From Paenibacillus taichungensis (lineage in GTDB: Bacteria; Bacillota; Bacilli; Paenibacillales; Paenibacillaceae): a DNA stretch of 64,000 bases. The first letter of the stretch is position 1; each line of letters begins with the position of its first letter. Where the stretch lies: NCBI RefSeq assembly GCF_003287275.1, contig NZ_QEVW01000005.1, positions 62,001 through 126,000 of the forward strand. The letters are read 5' to 3'. Below the pieces are notes generated by a model, which was given only the letters and a program-made list of their open reading frames with translations, had not been told where the DNA came from and did not search any database. Below are positions 54,067-64,000 of this stretch, one piece after another. A program made the position numbers and the translations under genes.

Positions 54067-55074
54067 ATGTTGCGTCATCCAAATAAACTCCAGCTTTCAT
54101 GCATCATTCTTGTGCTAACCTTGCTTCTCTCTGCTTGCGGTCAAGGGGAACAAACATCATTATCTTCTAATGGGGGGAACTCTGCTCAGCAGTCAGAAAC
54201 GTCAACCGATACTGCCGGAGAATCGGCAACTCGTGTATATAAAGATGCTCTTGGCCGTGAGGTAACGATTCCATCCCATCCCCAACGTATTCTAACTACA
54301 CAGTATTTACCGGAAATGCTGGCAGCAGGACTTAAACCAGCTGGGGCAGCATCACATCTGCTTAACAACTATGTCTCGATTAAAGATCAATTGGAAGGGA
54401 TCGAAGATATCGGGGTATCCAATAAGCTGAATTTGGAAAAGGCACTCGAACTGCAGCCGGACCTCATCATTGCAGCAGAGTGGAATGAGGACCAATTGGA
54501 ACAATTGTCCAAGATTGCCCCTACGGTTGTTGTCCAATGGGAAGGTGTCGATGCATTCCAACACTTCGAGTCAGTGGCTGACGTAATTGGCAGAAGCGAA
54601 CAAGCAGAGGAATGGGTTCAGGCATTCAATCAGAAATCCGAAGAGGCACGCACCAAGCTTTCTTCCTTCGTTTCACCAGATGAGACATTCGGCGTAGTGG
54701 TTATTGGCGGATTTGAAAAAGGTCAACTCAGAGTATACGGGAACGCTAATGTAGGATATACCTTATATGACGTGCTGAAGTTCAACATGACAGATACCGT
54801 CAAAGAGGAATGGGCCAAAGGGGATCATGAACTCGGCATCAACATCTCTCTTGAGAAGCTGCCAGAATATGCCTCAGCAGATCGACTGTTTGTGGTCAGA
54901 TTCGATAATGATCCTGATTTCCTCAAAGAAGTGGATGATAGCAAGTTGTGGCACTCACTGCCTGCCGTCAAAAATAATAAAGTTTACGTGGTTGATGAGA
55001 GCCTATGGTTCTCTTACGACGTGATGTCTCTCAATGCTCAATTGGATGATGCAGTTCAATTACTTACCAAATAA
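54067..55074 (+). CDS. Iron-siderophore ABC transporter substrate-binding lipoprotein
   Basis: 335 residues. Signal peptide with lipobox LLLSAC, then a class III periplasmic-binding fold: KDALGREVTIPSHPQRIL, LNLEKALELQPDLIIAAE and IAPTVVVQWEGVD. These match FecB/FhuD-type receptors for ferric siderophores. Start ATG 54067, with AAGGGG about 12 nt upstream. The Fur box gives iron control. No FecCD permease or ATPase adjoins it, so it must use a transporter encoded elsewhere; the next gene is a Btr-like regulator with a related ligand domain. Confidence 0.92.
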   Translation: MLRHPNKLQLSCIILVLTLLLSACGQGEQTSLSSNGGNSAQQSETSTDTAGESATRVYKDALGREVTIPSHPQRILTTQYLPEMLAAGLKPAGAASHLLNNYVSIKDQLEGIEDIGVSNKLNLEKALELQPDLIIAAEWNEDQLEQLSKIAPTVVVQWEGVDAFQHFESVADVIGRSEQAEEWVQAFNQKSEEARTKLSSFVSPDETFGVVVIGGFEKGQLRVYGNANVGYTLYDVLKFNMTDTVKEEWAKGDHELGINISLEKLPEYASADRLFVVRFDNDPDFLKEVDDSKLWHSLPAVKNNKVYVVDESLWFSYDVMSLNAQLDDAVQLLTK

Positions 55075-55102
55075 AAAATATTCATCACATCATATACATT
55101 AG

Positions 55103-55141
55103 AGAAGTTCTTCAGCGATCCTGCCTGATGAGCTTCTTTTC
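55103..55141 (+). terminator. Weak terminator or attenuator between the binding protein and the regulator
   Basis: AGAAGTTC...GAGCTTCT stem with one G-U pair, followed by TTTT. Moderate strength; partial read-through into the AraC-type gene is likely. Confidence 0.5.
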
Positions 55142-55161
55142 AGCTTTTGAGGAGGGTTACC

Positions 55162-56709
55162 ATGATTTCGCTGGTCTATATACATACAGGTACATACTGC
55201 GATGCGATATCCGGTTCGTCAACAAAATCAATACAACGTCATACGTTGATGATCATCACCGAAGGGCGCGGCAACGTCCATTGCATGGATAAACTAACTG
55301 AGGTTTTAGCAGGAAGCTGTTTTCTATTTCATCCCGGAATGGAAGTGCAGCTTGAGAACCACTCTGATCTTCCTCTGCAAGTATACTGGATTGAATTCGA
55401 ACCTCTACCCGTGTCTGTTCAGGGTACGCCTCGCACAGCTGTATTAGCGCAAGGTCAAGTATACCCAGAGCATGTTTCCCGCATGATTCAATTGGTTCAC
55501 TTGCTGCACCCCGTGGAGGATCTTTGCGACGAGAAAGAAAACTACAGCAAACATGTACTGTTTCAGGAATTGATTTTACTCGTCATGAAAGCAGACACGG
55601 TGGATAAAGAATATCGCAGCATACAGGCTGTAGATACACTCCTTAAACGGTTGGAACAATCCGTTACACTTGACTATACTTTGGATCAACTTGCCGCAGA
55701 GACCGGGCTATCCTCACGCCATTTTTCGCGTCTTTTTCGTGAGCATACCGGACAGAGCCCTATCCAATATTTGAATGCCTTACGAATGAATCGTGCCAAA
55801 AAACGTCTGCTGGAATCAAATGATTCGATTCAGGAAATTGCAGGACATATCGGGTTCCGTGATCCTTTTCATTTCAGTCGCAGCTTCAAGCAGCACACCG
55901 GTGTATCGCCGCGTTTATATATTCATCTAAGAAAGCACACGATGCGTGTTGCCTCGTTTCAGTTCCTGGGTGAGCTGCTGGCGCTCGGCATAACACCTAT
56001 TGGCGCGCCTTACCAATTGCTGGAATGCCGTTATTACCAGGGTCATGTGCGAGGTGTTCCTTCGATTGGGAATTCTGTGGTAACACCATATATGGATAAG
56101 ATATCGGAATTGAAACCCGATCTCATCGTGACTTTTAACGGGCATCATTATGCGGAATATTCCAAGATTGCTCCTACACTGGATGTTCCCTGGTCCCTGC
56201 CTTTCTTTGAGCGCTTTCGTCTAATTGCGGATTTGACTGGAAGAACGCCTGTGGCAGAAGCCTGGTTGGAGAGCTATATGAACAAGATTAGGGAAACCAA
56301 AGGACTCTTGTCTCCTCTTCATGATGATGACCAAACGGTCTCATTCTTCTGGATGAGAGGGCTCCCTGCTACCTTCCAGGTTTACTACGACGTAGGTGTG
56401 TTATATCGTGATTTGCAATTAAAACCTCCTGCTCCGGTGCTGGCAGCCCAGCAAAACAAATCTCATCCGTTCAAAGAAGATATTCCACTAGATCAATTGC
56501 ATAAATATGCGGGTGATCATCTCTTTATCGTTGTGTCCGGCGATCCGGAATCCATCCGACAGTTTGAACAGCTTGAACGCAGCATGTATTGGCAGCAACT
56601 TCCGGCAGTACAAAAGGGGCAGGTTTACCGTATGACGGAAGACTGGCTTCGGGAAGATCCAATCTCCATGATGGGGCAGGTTCAGGACCTGGTGAATTTG
56701 ATTGGGTAA
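55162..56709 (+). CDS. AraC-family activator fused to a siderophore-binding-protein domain (Btr-like)
   Basis: 515 residues: N-terminal cupin-like region (HTLMIITEGRGNVHC, GSCFLFHPG), AraC double HTH at about 160-260 (LDQLAAETGLSSRHFSRLF; IQEIAGHIGFRDPFHFSRSF), and a C-terminal class III binding domain (LLALGITPIGAP, KPDLIVTFNG, APTLDVPW). This is the build of Btr in Bacillus subtilis, which binds Fe-bacillibactin and activates its uptake genes. Start ATG 55162 with GAGGAGGG upstream. It probably activates the preceding lipoprotein gene and an unlinked permease. Confidence 0.92.
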   Translation: MISLVYIHTGTYCDAISGSSTKSIQRHTLMIITEGRGNVHCMDKLTEVLAGSCFLFHPGMEVQLENHSDLPLQVYWIEFEPLPVSVQGTPRTAVLAQGQVYPEHVSRMIQLVHLLHPVEDLCDEKENYSKHVLFQELILLVMKADTVDKEYRSIQAVDTLLKRLEQSVTLDYTLDQLAAETGLSSRHFSRLFREHTGQSPIQYLNALRMNRAKKRLLESNDSIQEIAGHIGFRDPFHFSRSFKQHTGVSPRLYIHLRKHTMRVASFQFLGELLALGITPIGAPYQLLECRYYQGHVRGVPSIGNSVVTPYMDKISELKPDLIVTFNGHHYAEYSKIAPTLDVPWSLPFFERFRLIADLTGRTPVAEAWLESYMNKIRETKGLLSPLHDDDQTVSFFWMRGLPATFQVYYDVGVLYRDLQLKPPAPVLAAQQNKSHPFKEDIPLDQLHKYAGDHLFIVVSGDPESIRQFEQLERSMYWQQLPAVQKGQVYRMTEDWLREDPISMMGQVQDLVNLIG

Positions 56710-56712
56710 CAG

Positions 56713-56771
56713 TGAAAAAGCCGCATCCACGTAAACAGAAAACATTCTGTTACACGTCGGACACGGCTTTT
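56713..56771. terminator. Bidirectional terminator between the Btr-like gene and bglP
   Basis: AAAAGCCG...CGGCTTTT outer helix with ACGT and CAGAA/TTCTG inner helices; serves both convergent genes. Confidence 0.88.
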
Positions 56772-56786
56772 AGTTCAGTACTACTC

Positions 56787-58782
<1,996 letters not shown>

Positions 58783-58786
<4 letters not shown>

Positions 58787-58812
58787 TTGCCTGCATAACC
58801 AGTAACAATCCC
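58783..58812 (-). promoter_or_regulatory. RAT antiterminator upstream of bglP
   Basis: Minus-strand GGGATTGTTACTGG...AGGCAAAACC, which agrees with the LicT/BglG-type ribonucleic antiterminator. Confidence 0.93.
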
Positions 58813-58843
58813 AGTTAAATCGTATTCAATTCCTGTTAATCTC

Positions 58844-58873
58844 ATATTATTATAATTTAAACAAATTTGTCAA
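58844..58873 (-). promoter_or_regulatory. Promoter of bglP
   Basis: TTGACA (58868-58873), 18-bp spacer, TAATAT (58844-58849), just after the licT stop. Confidence 0.65.
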
Positions 58874-58884
58874 CATTTTAATTA

Positions 58885-59715
58885 TTATCGATTAACGACC
58901 CGTTCAATGTGGACGGTCAGATACAATTTCTCTTCGTTGGTAAGCTGATGGTTATATTCCTTGTTGACGAACATTTCGATTTTCTCCGTACATGCCGCCG
59001 CTTCCGGGTGCTTCTCTTTTATCATGTCGTAAAAGTGGTCATAATTATTGTCATAATGCGTGCCGCTTAATACCCTCTGGGAGAAGAACTTCAGATGCGT
59101 AATGAAGCGAAAATAACTGAGAGACTCCTCGTCGAATTCCATCTTGAAGTGATATTTCGCTATATTAATAATCTGCTGAATAAACTTCGTGATGTTCATC
59201 GTTGTAATAACTTCTTCATTCATCTCCGCGTTGACAATATGCAGGGCAATATACGCTGCTTCATCCGGAGGAAGCTCGATATGAAGTCTAGACTTGATCT
59301 GCTCCAGCGTTTTCAGACCTAGTCCGAACTCAGCCTTGTATAGCTGTTTGATTTCCCACATCAGTGCATTCTTGATCTCTACCCCTTCACGATATCGTTC
59401 AATCGCAAAGTTAATATGATCCGTCAGGGAAACATAAATATTTTCATTCAAGTTACGGCCCAGATTCTCTCTGGCGTAGGTAATAATTTCTTCCACAATT
59501 TCGATTAGTTCCATGGGCACTTCACGCAGAAGCATTTTGAAATTGTCGGATGTCTGCTTGTTTTTAAGCGCAAAAACTTTCTGGATGCGGGTCTCGTCTA
59601 CTTTATCCCCCGGCTTCTTCTTAAAGGCAATCCCACGCCCCATCACGACAAGCTCTGCTCCATCCGCCTGATAGATGCTAATGACGTTATTGTTGATAAC
59701 CTTTGCTATTTTCAC
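58885..59715 (-). CDS. licT: BglG-family transcription antiterminator LicT
   Basis: 276 residues: N-terminal RNA-binding CAT domain (KIAKVINNNVISIY, GRGIAFKKKPGD), then two PRD regulatory domains (about 65-165 and 170-276) with the conserved phosphorylatable histidines in SLTDHINFAI and ALHIVNAE of PRD1 and in THLKFF and TVHIERV of PRD2. The start is GTG 59715 with GGGGGG six bases upstream; no good ATG exists. It binds the RAT hairpins and is gated by BglP and HPr phosphorylation. Its own leader also has a RAT, so it is autoregulated. Confidence 0.94.
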   Translation of the reverse strand: MKIAKVINNNVISIYQADGAELVVMGRGIAFKKKPGDKVDETRIQKVFALKNKQTSDNFKMLLREVPMELIEIVEEIITYARENLGRNLNENIYVSLTDHINFAIERYREGVEIKNALMWEIKQLYKAEFGLGLKTLEQIKSRLHIELPPDEAAYIALHIVNAEMNEEVITTMNITKFIQQIINIAKYHFKMEFDEESLSYFRFITHLKFFSQRVLSGTHYDNNYDHFYDMIKEKHPEAAACTEKIEMFVNKEYNHQLTNEEKLYLTVHIERVVNR

Positions 59716-59774
59716 TTCAATCCCCCCGTCACGATCCACTCTCTTGGCAGTCATATATCGCCTTTTGGGCATAC

Positions 59775-59839
59775 AAAAAAAACCTGAAGCATCACAAAAT
59801 AAACAAGACAAGTACGTCTGTTTTTTTGGTGCTTAGGTT
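59775..59839 (-). terminator. Leader terminator of licT
   Basis: Minus-strand AACCTAAGCAC...GTGATGCTTCAGGTT then T6; overlaps the RAT 3' arm. Confidence 0.8.
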
Positions 59840-59866
59840 TTGCCTACTTCAAGTAGTAACAATCCC
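59836..59866 (-). promoter_or_regulatory. RAT antiterminator upstream of licT
   Basis: Minus-strand GGGATTGTTACTACTTG...TAGGCAAAACC; same conserved ends as the bglP RAT. Confidence 0.92.
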
Positions 59867-59887
59867 AAAAACGATATAATTGCGTCA

Positions 59888-59924
59888 AGTATAGCGCGAT
59901 GAGACACAGATGTCAACGCTTTCA
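59888..59924 (-). promoter_or_regulatory. licT promoter overlapped by a CcpA (cre) site
   Basis: TTGACA (59911-59916), 17-bp spacer, TATACT (59888-59893). TGAAAGCGTTGACA on the minus strand (59911-59924) fits the cre pattern TGNAANCGNTNNCA at every fixed position and covers the -35, so glucose repression of the locus is likely. Confidence 0.82.
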
Positions 59925-60002
59925 GCAAGGGAACAATCGGAAGTCCCATGAAGAGTGGTCCTTCCGATATGATCATGGAGAATGGCCCTGATTTTGCCCT
60001 GC

Positions 60003-61499
<1,497 letters not shown>

Positions 61500-61616
61500 T
61501 TAGAAAGACAAAATATTCATGTTGAACTACACATCAGAAAATCTGGGGATAACAGCGATCAGAAGATTGTTCTGGCAGCGCAGTGTCCAATGTAAAATCG
61601 TTCGTTCAACATAAAT

Positions 61617-61676
61617 ACAAAAAACCCGAACCAGCTCGGATACACGTTGCAGTGTATACAAGCCAGCTCAGGTTAT
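61617..61676 (-). terminator. Leader terminator of the GH1 gene
   Basis: Minus-strand AACCTGAGCT ... GTATACAC-loop-GTGTATCC...AGCTGGTTCGGGTT then T5; competes with the RAT. Confidence 0.82.
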
Positions 61677-61697
61677 GCCCATATCGGTAACATTCCC
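61671..61697 (-). promoter_or_regulatory. Diverged RAT antiterminator upstream of the GH1 gene
   Basis: Minus-strand GGGAATGTTACCGATATG...GGCATAACC; same plan as the other two RATs, but A for T in the 5' arm and TAACC for AAACC in the 3' arm. Confidence 0.75.
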
Positions 61698-61724
61698 AGA
61701 TCACAATTATGCGGATTGGATAAA

Positions 61725-61753
61725 ACTCTAGCAAGAATTAGGGAAACTGTCAA
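61725..61753 (-). promoter_or_regulatory. Promoter of the GH1 gene
   Basis: TTGACA (61748-61753), 17-bp spacer, TAGAGT (61725-61730). Confidence 0.6.
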
Positions 61754-61789
61754 CATCGTTAAGCCTAGATCTGCTGTAGAATGCGATCA

Positions 61790-62617
61790 CTATAACTGAT
61801 AAAAGGTAGCGCAGGTGCCGCCGAATATCATCTGCTTCTCTACCTCAGACATGCAAAAAGTATGTTTCCTGATAATTTCAAGCACTTGAGCATATGTACC
61901 AGCCACCGTGCAAACAGGCCAATCCGAGCCAAACATCACCCGATCCGGACCAAACGCTTCTAGGGCGATATTCAAATAAGGTGCAAAGTCCTCCTGTTTC
62001 CAGTTTGTCCAATCTGCTTCCGTTATCATTCCAGATAATTTGCAGTACACATTCGGTTGTTCTGACAAAGAGTATAGCGCTTCCTTCCAAGGGGAGACCG
62101 TTCCTGCCTTAATATCGGGCTTCGCCAAATGGTCAAGTACAAATCGCTGTTCAGGAAACATCTTTACTAGCTCTACAGCATAAGGGAGTTGCTCCTTGGA
62201 CACAAGCAGATCGTAGGCCAGATTATATTGCTGTAGCAAAGCAATTCCGCGCTGAAAATCGTCACGCAATACAAACTGTACATCCGGTTCATCCTGTATT
62301 ACATGACGCACTCCCTTCAGCCAAGGGCTTGATGCATATTTCTCAAGCTGATGTTCAGCTTCTAAAGAACACAGATCTACCCAACCCACAATACCCTTGA
62401 TGAACTCATGCCGCTGCGCCATGTCTAGAAGCCATTCGGTTTCCTCCAACGATTGTCTAGCCTGTATCGCCATGCAACCCGATATTCCTGCACCGGTTAA
62501 CAGACTCTCCAAATCTTCTGGAAGAAACGATCGTCGAATGACGCTCATGTGTTCCTCGATCCAACCATATTCACGAATATTATAATTCCAGAAATGCTGA
62601 TGCGCATCCAGTCTCAT
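61790..62617 (-). CDS. Amidohydrolase-2 family metal-dependent hydrolase (lactonase-like)
   Basis: 275-residue TIM-barrel enzyme. DAHQHFW at the N-terminus is the metal-binding start, DHLAKPDI in the middle and MFGSDWPVC near the C-terminus complete the set typical of L-fucono-lactonase and L-rhamnono-lactonase relatives (amidohydrolase_2). It would open sugar lactones. Start ATG 62617 with AGGAGGGG upstream. No fucose or rhamnose genes adjoin it, so the substrate is a guess. Divergent from the cellulase. Confidence 0.85.
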   Translation of the reverse strand: MRLDAHQHFWNYNIREYGWIEEHMSVIRRSFLPEDLESLLTGAGISGCMAIQARQSLEETEWLLDMAQRHEFIKGIVGWVDLCSLEAEHQLEKYASSPWLKGVRHVIQDEPDVQFVLRDDFQRGIALLQQYNLAYDLLVSKEQLPYAVELVKMFPEQRFVLDHLAKPDIKAGTVSPWKEALYSLSEQPNVYCKLSGMITEADWTNWKQEDFAPYLNIALEAFGPDRVMFGSDWPVCTVAGTYAQVLEIIRKHTFCMSEVEKQMIFGGTCATFYQL

Positions 62618-62786
62618 TCGATATCCCCTCCTGAGATTTATTTAACTTCAACCACGGATGTAATGCAACGCTATTTATTCGAATGAATTTATAATAAAAT
62701 AATCCATTAATCACTAATTATTACATGGATTTTGTACTAATTAAGAGGGTGTTTACTTTCAATGGATCATGATATATTTGCACTTC

Positions 62787-62800
62787 AGAAAACGTTTTCA
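62787..62800. promoter_or_regulatory. Candidate CcpA (cre) site upstream of the cellulase gene
   Basis: AGAAAACGTTTTCA, 13 of 14 bases of the palindromic cre TGAAAACGTTTTCA; a poorer TGTAAACGCT copy lies at 62874. The rest of the 308-bp gap between the amidohydrolase and cellulase genes is AT-rich promoter DNA. Confidence 0.6.
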
Positions 62801-62925
62801 ATACTTAATTTGGTGGTGATTCCATTTAAATCAATACTCGGTATCGTCTATGCTGAGCTTAATTCTTCATTTTTGTAAACGCTCTATTTTAGTTCAACGA
62901 AATCATTACAAAGGAGATTATGTTA

Positions 62926-64000
62926 ATGAACAAAAATCGCAGATCGTTCCTCTCACTCACTATCGTAACGACAATGATCCTGTCCCTGTTCTCATCCGCC
63001 ATCGCTTCTGCTGCTACAGATGACTCGATTCAGGCAAGTGCGGCCGCTGCCCCAACCAATATTCAGTCCTATGTTACTGCGATGGAGCCGGGCTGGAATC
63101 TGGGCAACTCCCTTGATGCTGTTGGCGCAGACGAAACGGCCTGGGGTAACCCGCTGATTAATCAGCAACTGATTCAAAATATCGCCAATCAAGGCTACAA
63201 GAGCATTCGTATTCCAGTGACCTGGCAAGCTCATATGGGTGGAGCACCCAACTATACTATTGATACCGCTTACATGAATCGTGTTCAACAGGTTGTAAAC
63301 TGGGCGCTTGATGCCAATCTGTATGTCATGATCAATATCCATCACGATTCATGGCAGTGGATCAGCTATATGGAGAATGACCATGCCAATGTTCTTGCTC
63401 GTTACAACTCCGCCTGGACTCAAATTGCAAACAAATTCAAAAACTCATCCACTAAACTGATGTTCGAAAGTGTGAATGAACCACGCTTCACTGAAGGTGG
63501 CACAACGAATACCGCTACTGCTTACGCTTTGCTGGATGAGCTCAATGTATCTTTTCATAACATCGTGAGAGCATCCGGTGGAAACAATGCAACACGTCCA
63601 TTGGTTCTGCCAACGATGCATACGTCTTCCGCTCAAGCAGATCTCGATGCTTTATCCCAGACGATTGCAAAATTAAATGATCCTAATATTATCGCTACGG
63701 TTCACTACTATGGATTCTGGCCATTCAGCGTAAATATCGCAGGTTACACCAAATATAATGCTGAAGTACAGCAGGATATTACCGCTACATTTGATCGGGT
63801 ATACAATGCATTTACAGCCAAAGGCATTCCGGTTATCGTCGGTGAGTATGGCTTGCTCGGCTTTGATCAGCACACGGGCGTCATTGAGCAAGGCGAGAAA
63901 TTGAAATTCTTTGAATTCATTGGCCAGTACCTGCGTCAGAAACAGATGACCACCATGTTATGGGATAATGGGCAGCATTTCGGTCGTACCACCTTTACCT
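62926..64000 (+). CDS. Secreted GH5 endoglucanase (cellulase), partial
   Basis: Begins with ATG 62926 behind AAGGAG (62911-62916) and is cut by the right edge after 358 residues. A Sec signal peptide (MNKNRRSFLS..., cleavage near AIASAA) leads to a GH5 catalytic barrel: GWNLGNSLDA, IRIPVTWQ, INIHHD, acid/base Glu185 in SVNEP, HYYGFWPFS and nucleophile Glu307 in VGEYG. Carbohydrate-binding modules may follow beyond the edge. Likely cleaves cellulose or mixed beta-glucans, with the products entering through the beta-glucoside PTS. Candidate cre sites suggest glucose repression. Confidence 0.95.
   Translation, partial: MNKNRRSFLSLTIVTTMILSLFSSAIASAATDDSIQASAAAAPTNIQSYVTAMEPGWNLGNSLDAVGADETAWGNPLINQQLIQNIANQGYKSIRIPVTWQAHMGGAPNYTIDTAYMNRVQQVVNWALDANLYVMINIHHDSWQWISYMENDHANVLARYNSAWTQIANKFKNSSTKLMFESVNEPRFTEGGTTNTATAYALLDELNVSFHNIVRASGGNNATRPLVLPTMHTSSAQADLDALSQTIAKLNDPNIIATVHYYGFWPFSVNIAGYTKYNAEVQQDITATFDRVYNAFTAKGIPVIVGEYGLLGFDQHTGVIEQGEKLKFFEFIGQYLRQKQMTTMLWDNGQHFGRTTFT

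Overview
The window looks like a chromosomal segment of a Paenibacillus-type Firmicute. The evidence is moderate GC with strong AGGAGG-type ribosome binding sites, many TTG and GTG starts, T-box and LicT/RAT antitermination leaders, Fur, BirA and CcpA-type operators, and a gene set typical of soil Paenibacillus (GH5 cellulase, beta-glucoside PTS, M32 carboxypeptidase, CYP102 fusion, paired ABC exporters). I see no rRNA, tRNA, CRISPR array, phage block or insertion sequence. Almost all of it reads as core or lightly accessory chromosome.

Layout. 1-5.3 kb: a peptide/nickel-type ABC importer operon (minus strand, cut by the left edge), divergent from an M32 carboxypeptidase. 7-13 kb: an MFS permease, a CYP102-type P450-reductase fusion and a thioredoxin-reductase-like flavoprotein. 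13.4-18 kb: CtaB heme O synthase, then a two-gene heterodimeric ABC exporter. 18-22.5 kb: an Stf0-type sulfotransferase behind a structured leader RNA, and an MFS exporter divergent from an SgrR-like regulator. 22.5-29 kb: a soluble multi-PAS hybrid kinase, a 794-residue two-domain isoprenoid synthase, a TauE/SafE permease and a tiny zinc-ribbon protein. 29-35 kb: a MarR regulator divergent from a UvrA-like protein, a drug MFS and an SDR. 35-39 kb: a lipoprotein, a BASS transporter, a small membrane protein, and asd behind a T-box. 39-47 kb: a methyltransferase and a four-gene lipid-linked sugar cassette (GalU, GtrA, GT2, GT39-like), divergent from a two-component system. 47-50.5 kb: an HAD hydrolase, two GNATs and small hypothetical proteins. 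50.5-54 kb: a biotin ECF transporter (A, A-T fusion, BioY) around a BirA operator. 54-56.7 kb: a Fur-controlled siderophore-binding lipoprotein and a Btr-like AraC/binding-protein fusion. 56.8-61.8 kb: licT-bglP-bglA, with a RAT antiterminator ahead of each gene. 61.8-64 kb: an amidohydrolase and a GH5 cellulase cut by the right edge.

How genes work together. Peptide import is paired with a peptidase. Cellulose and beta-glucoside use runs from a secreted GH5 enzyme through PTS uptake to phospho-beta-glucosidase, with candidate CcpA sites on both ends. The sugar cassette can make UDP-glucose, charge and flip a lipid carrier and glycosylate something outside, probably under its neighbouring two-component system. 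The most unusual items are the two-domain isoprenoid synthase, the unexplained structured RNA ahead of the sulfotransferase, and two genes that appear to use AUA or AUU as start codon.
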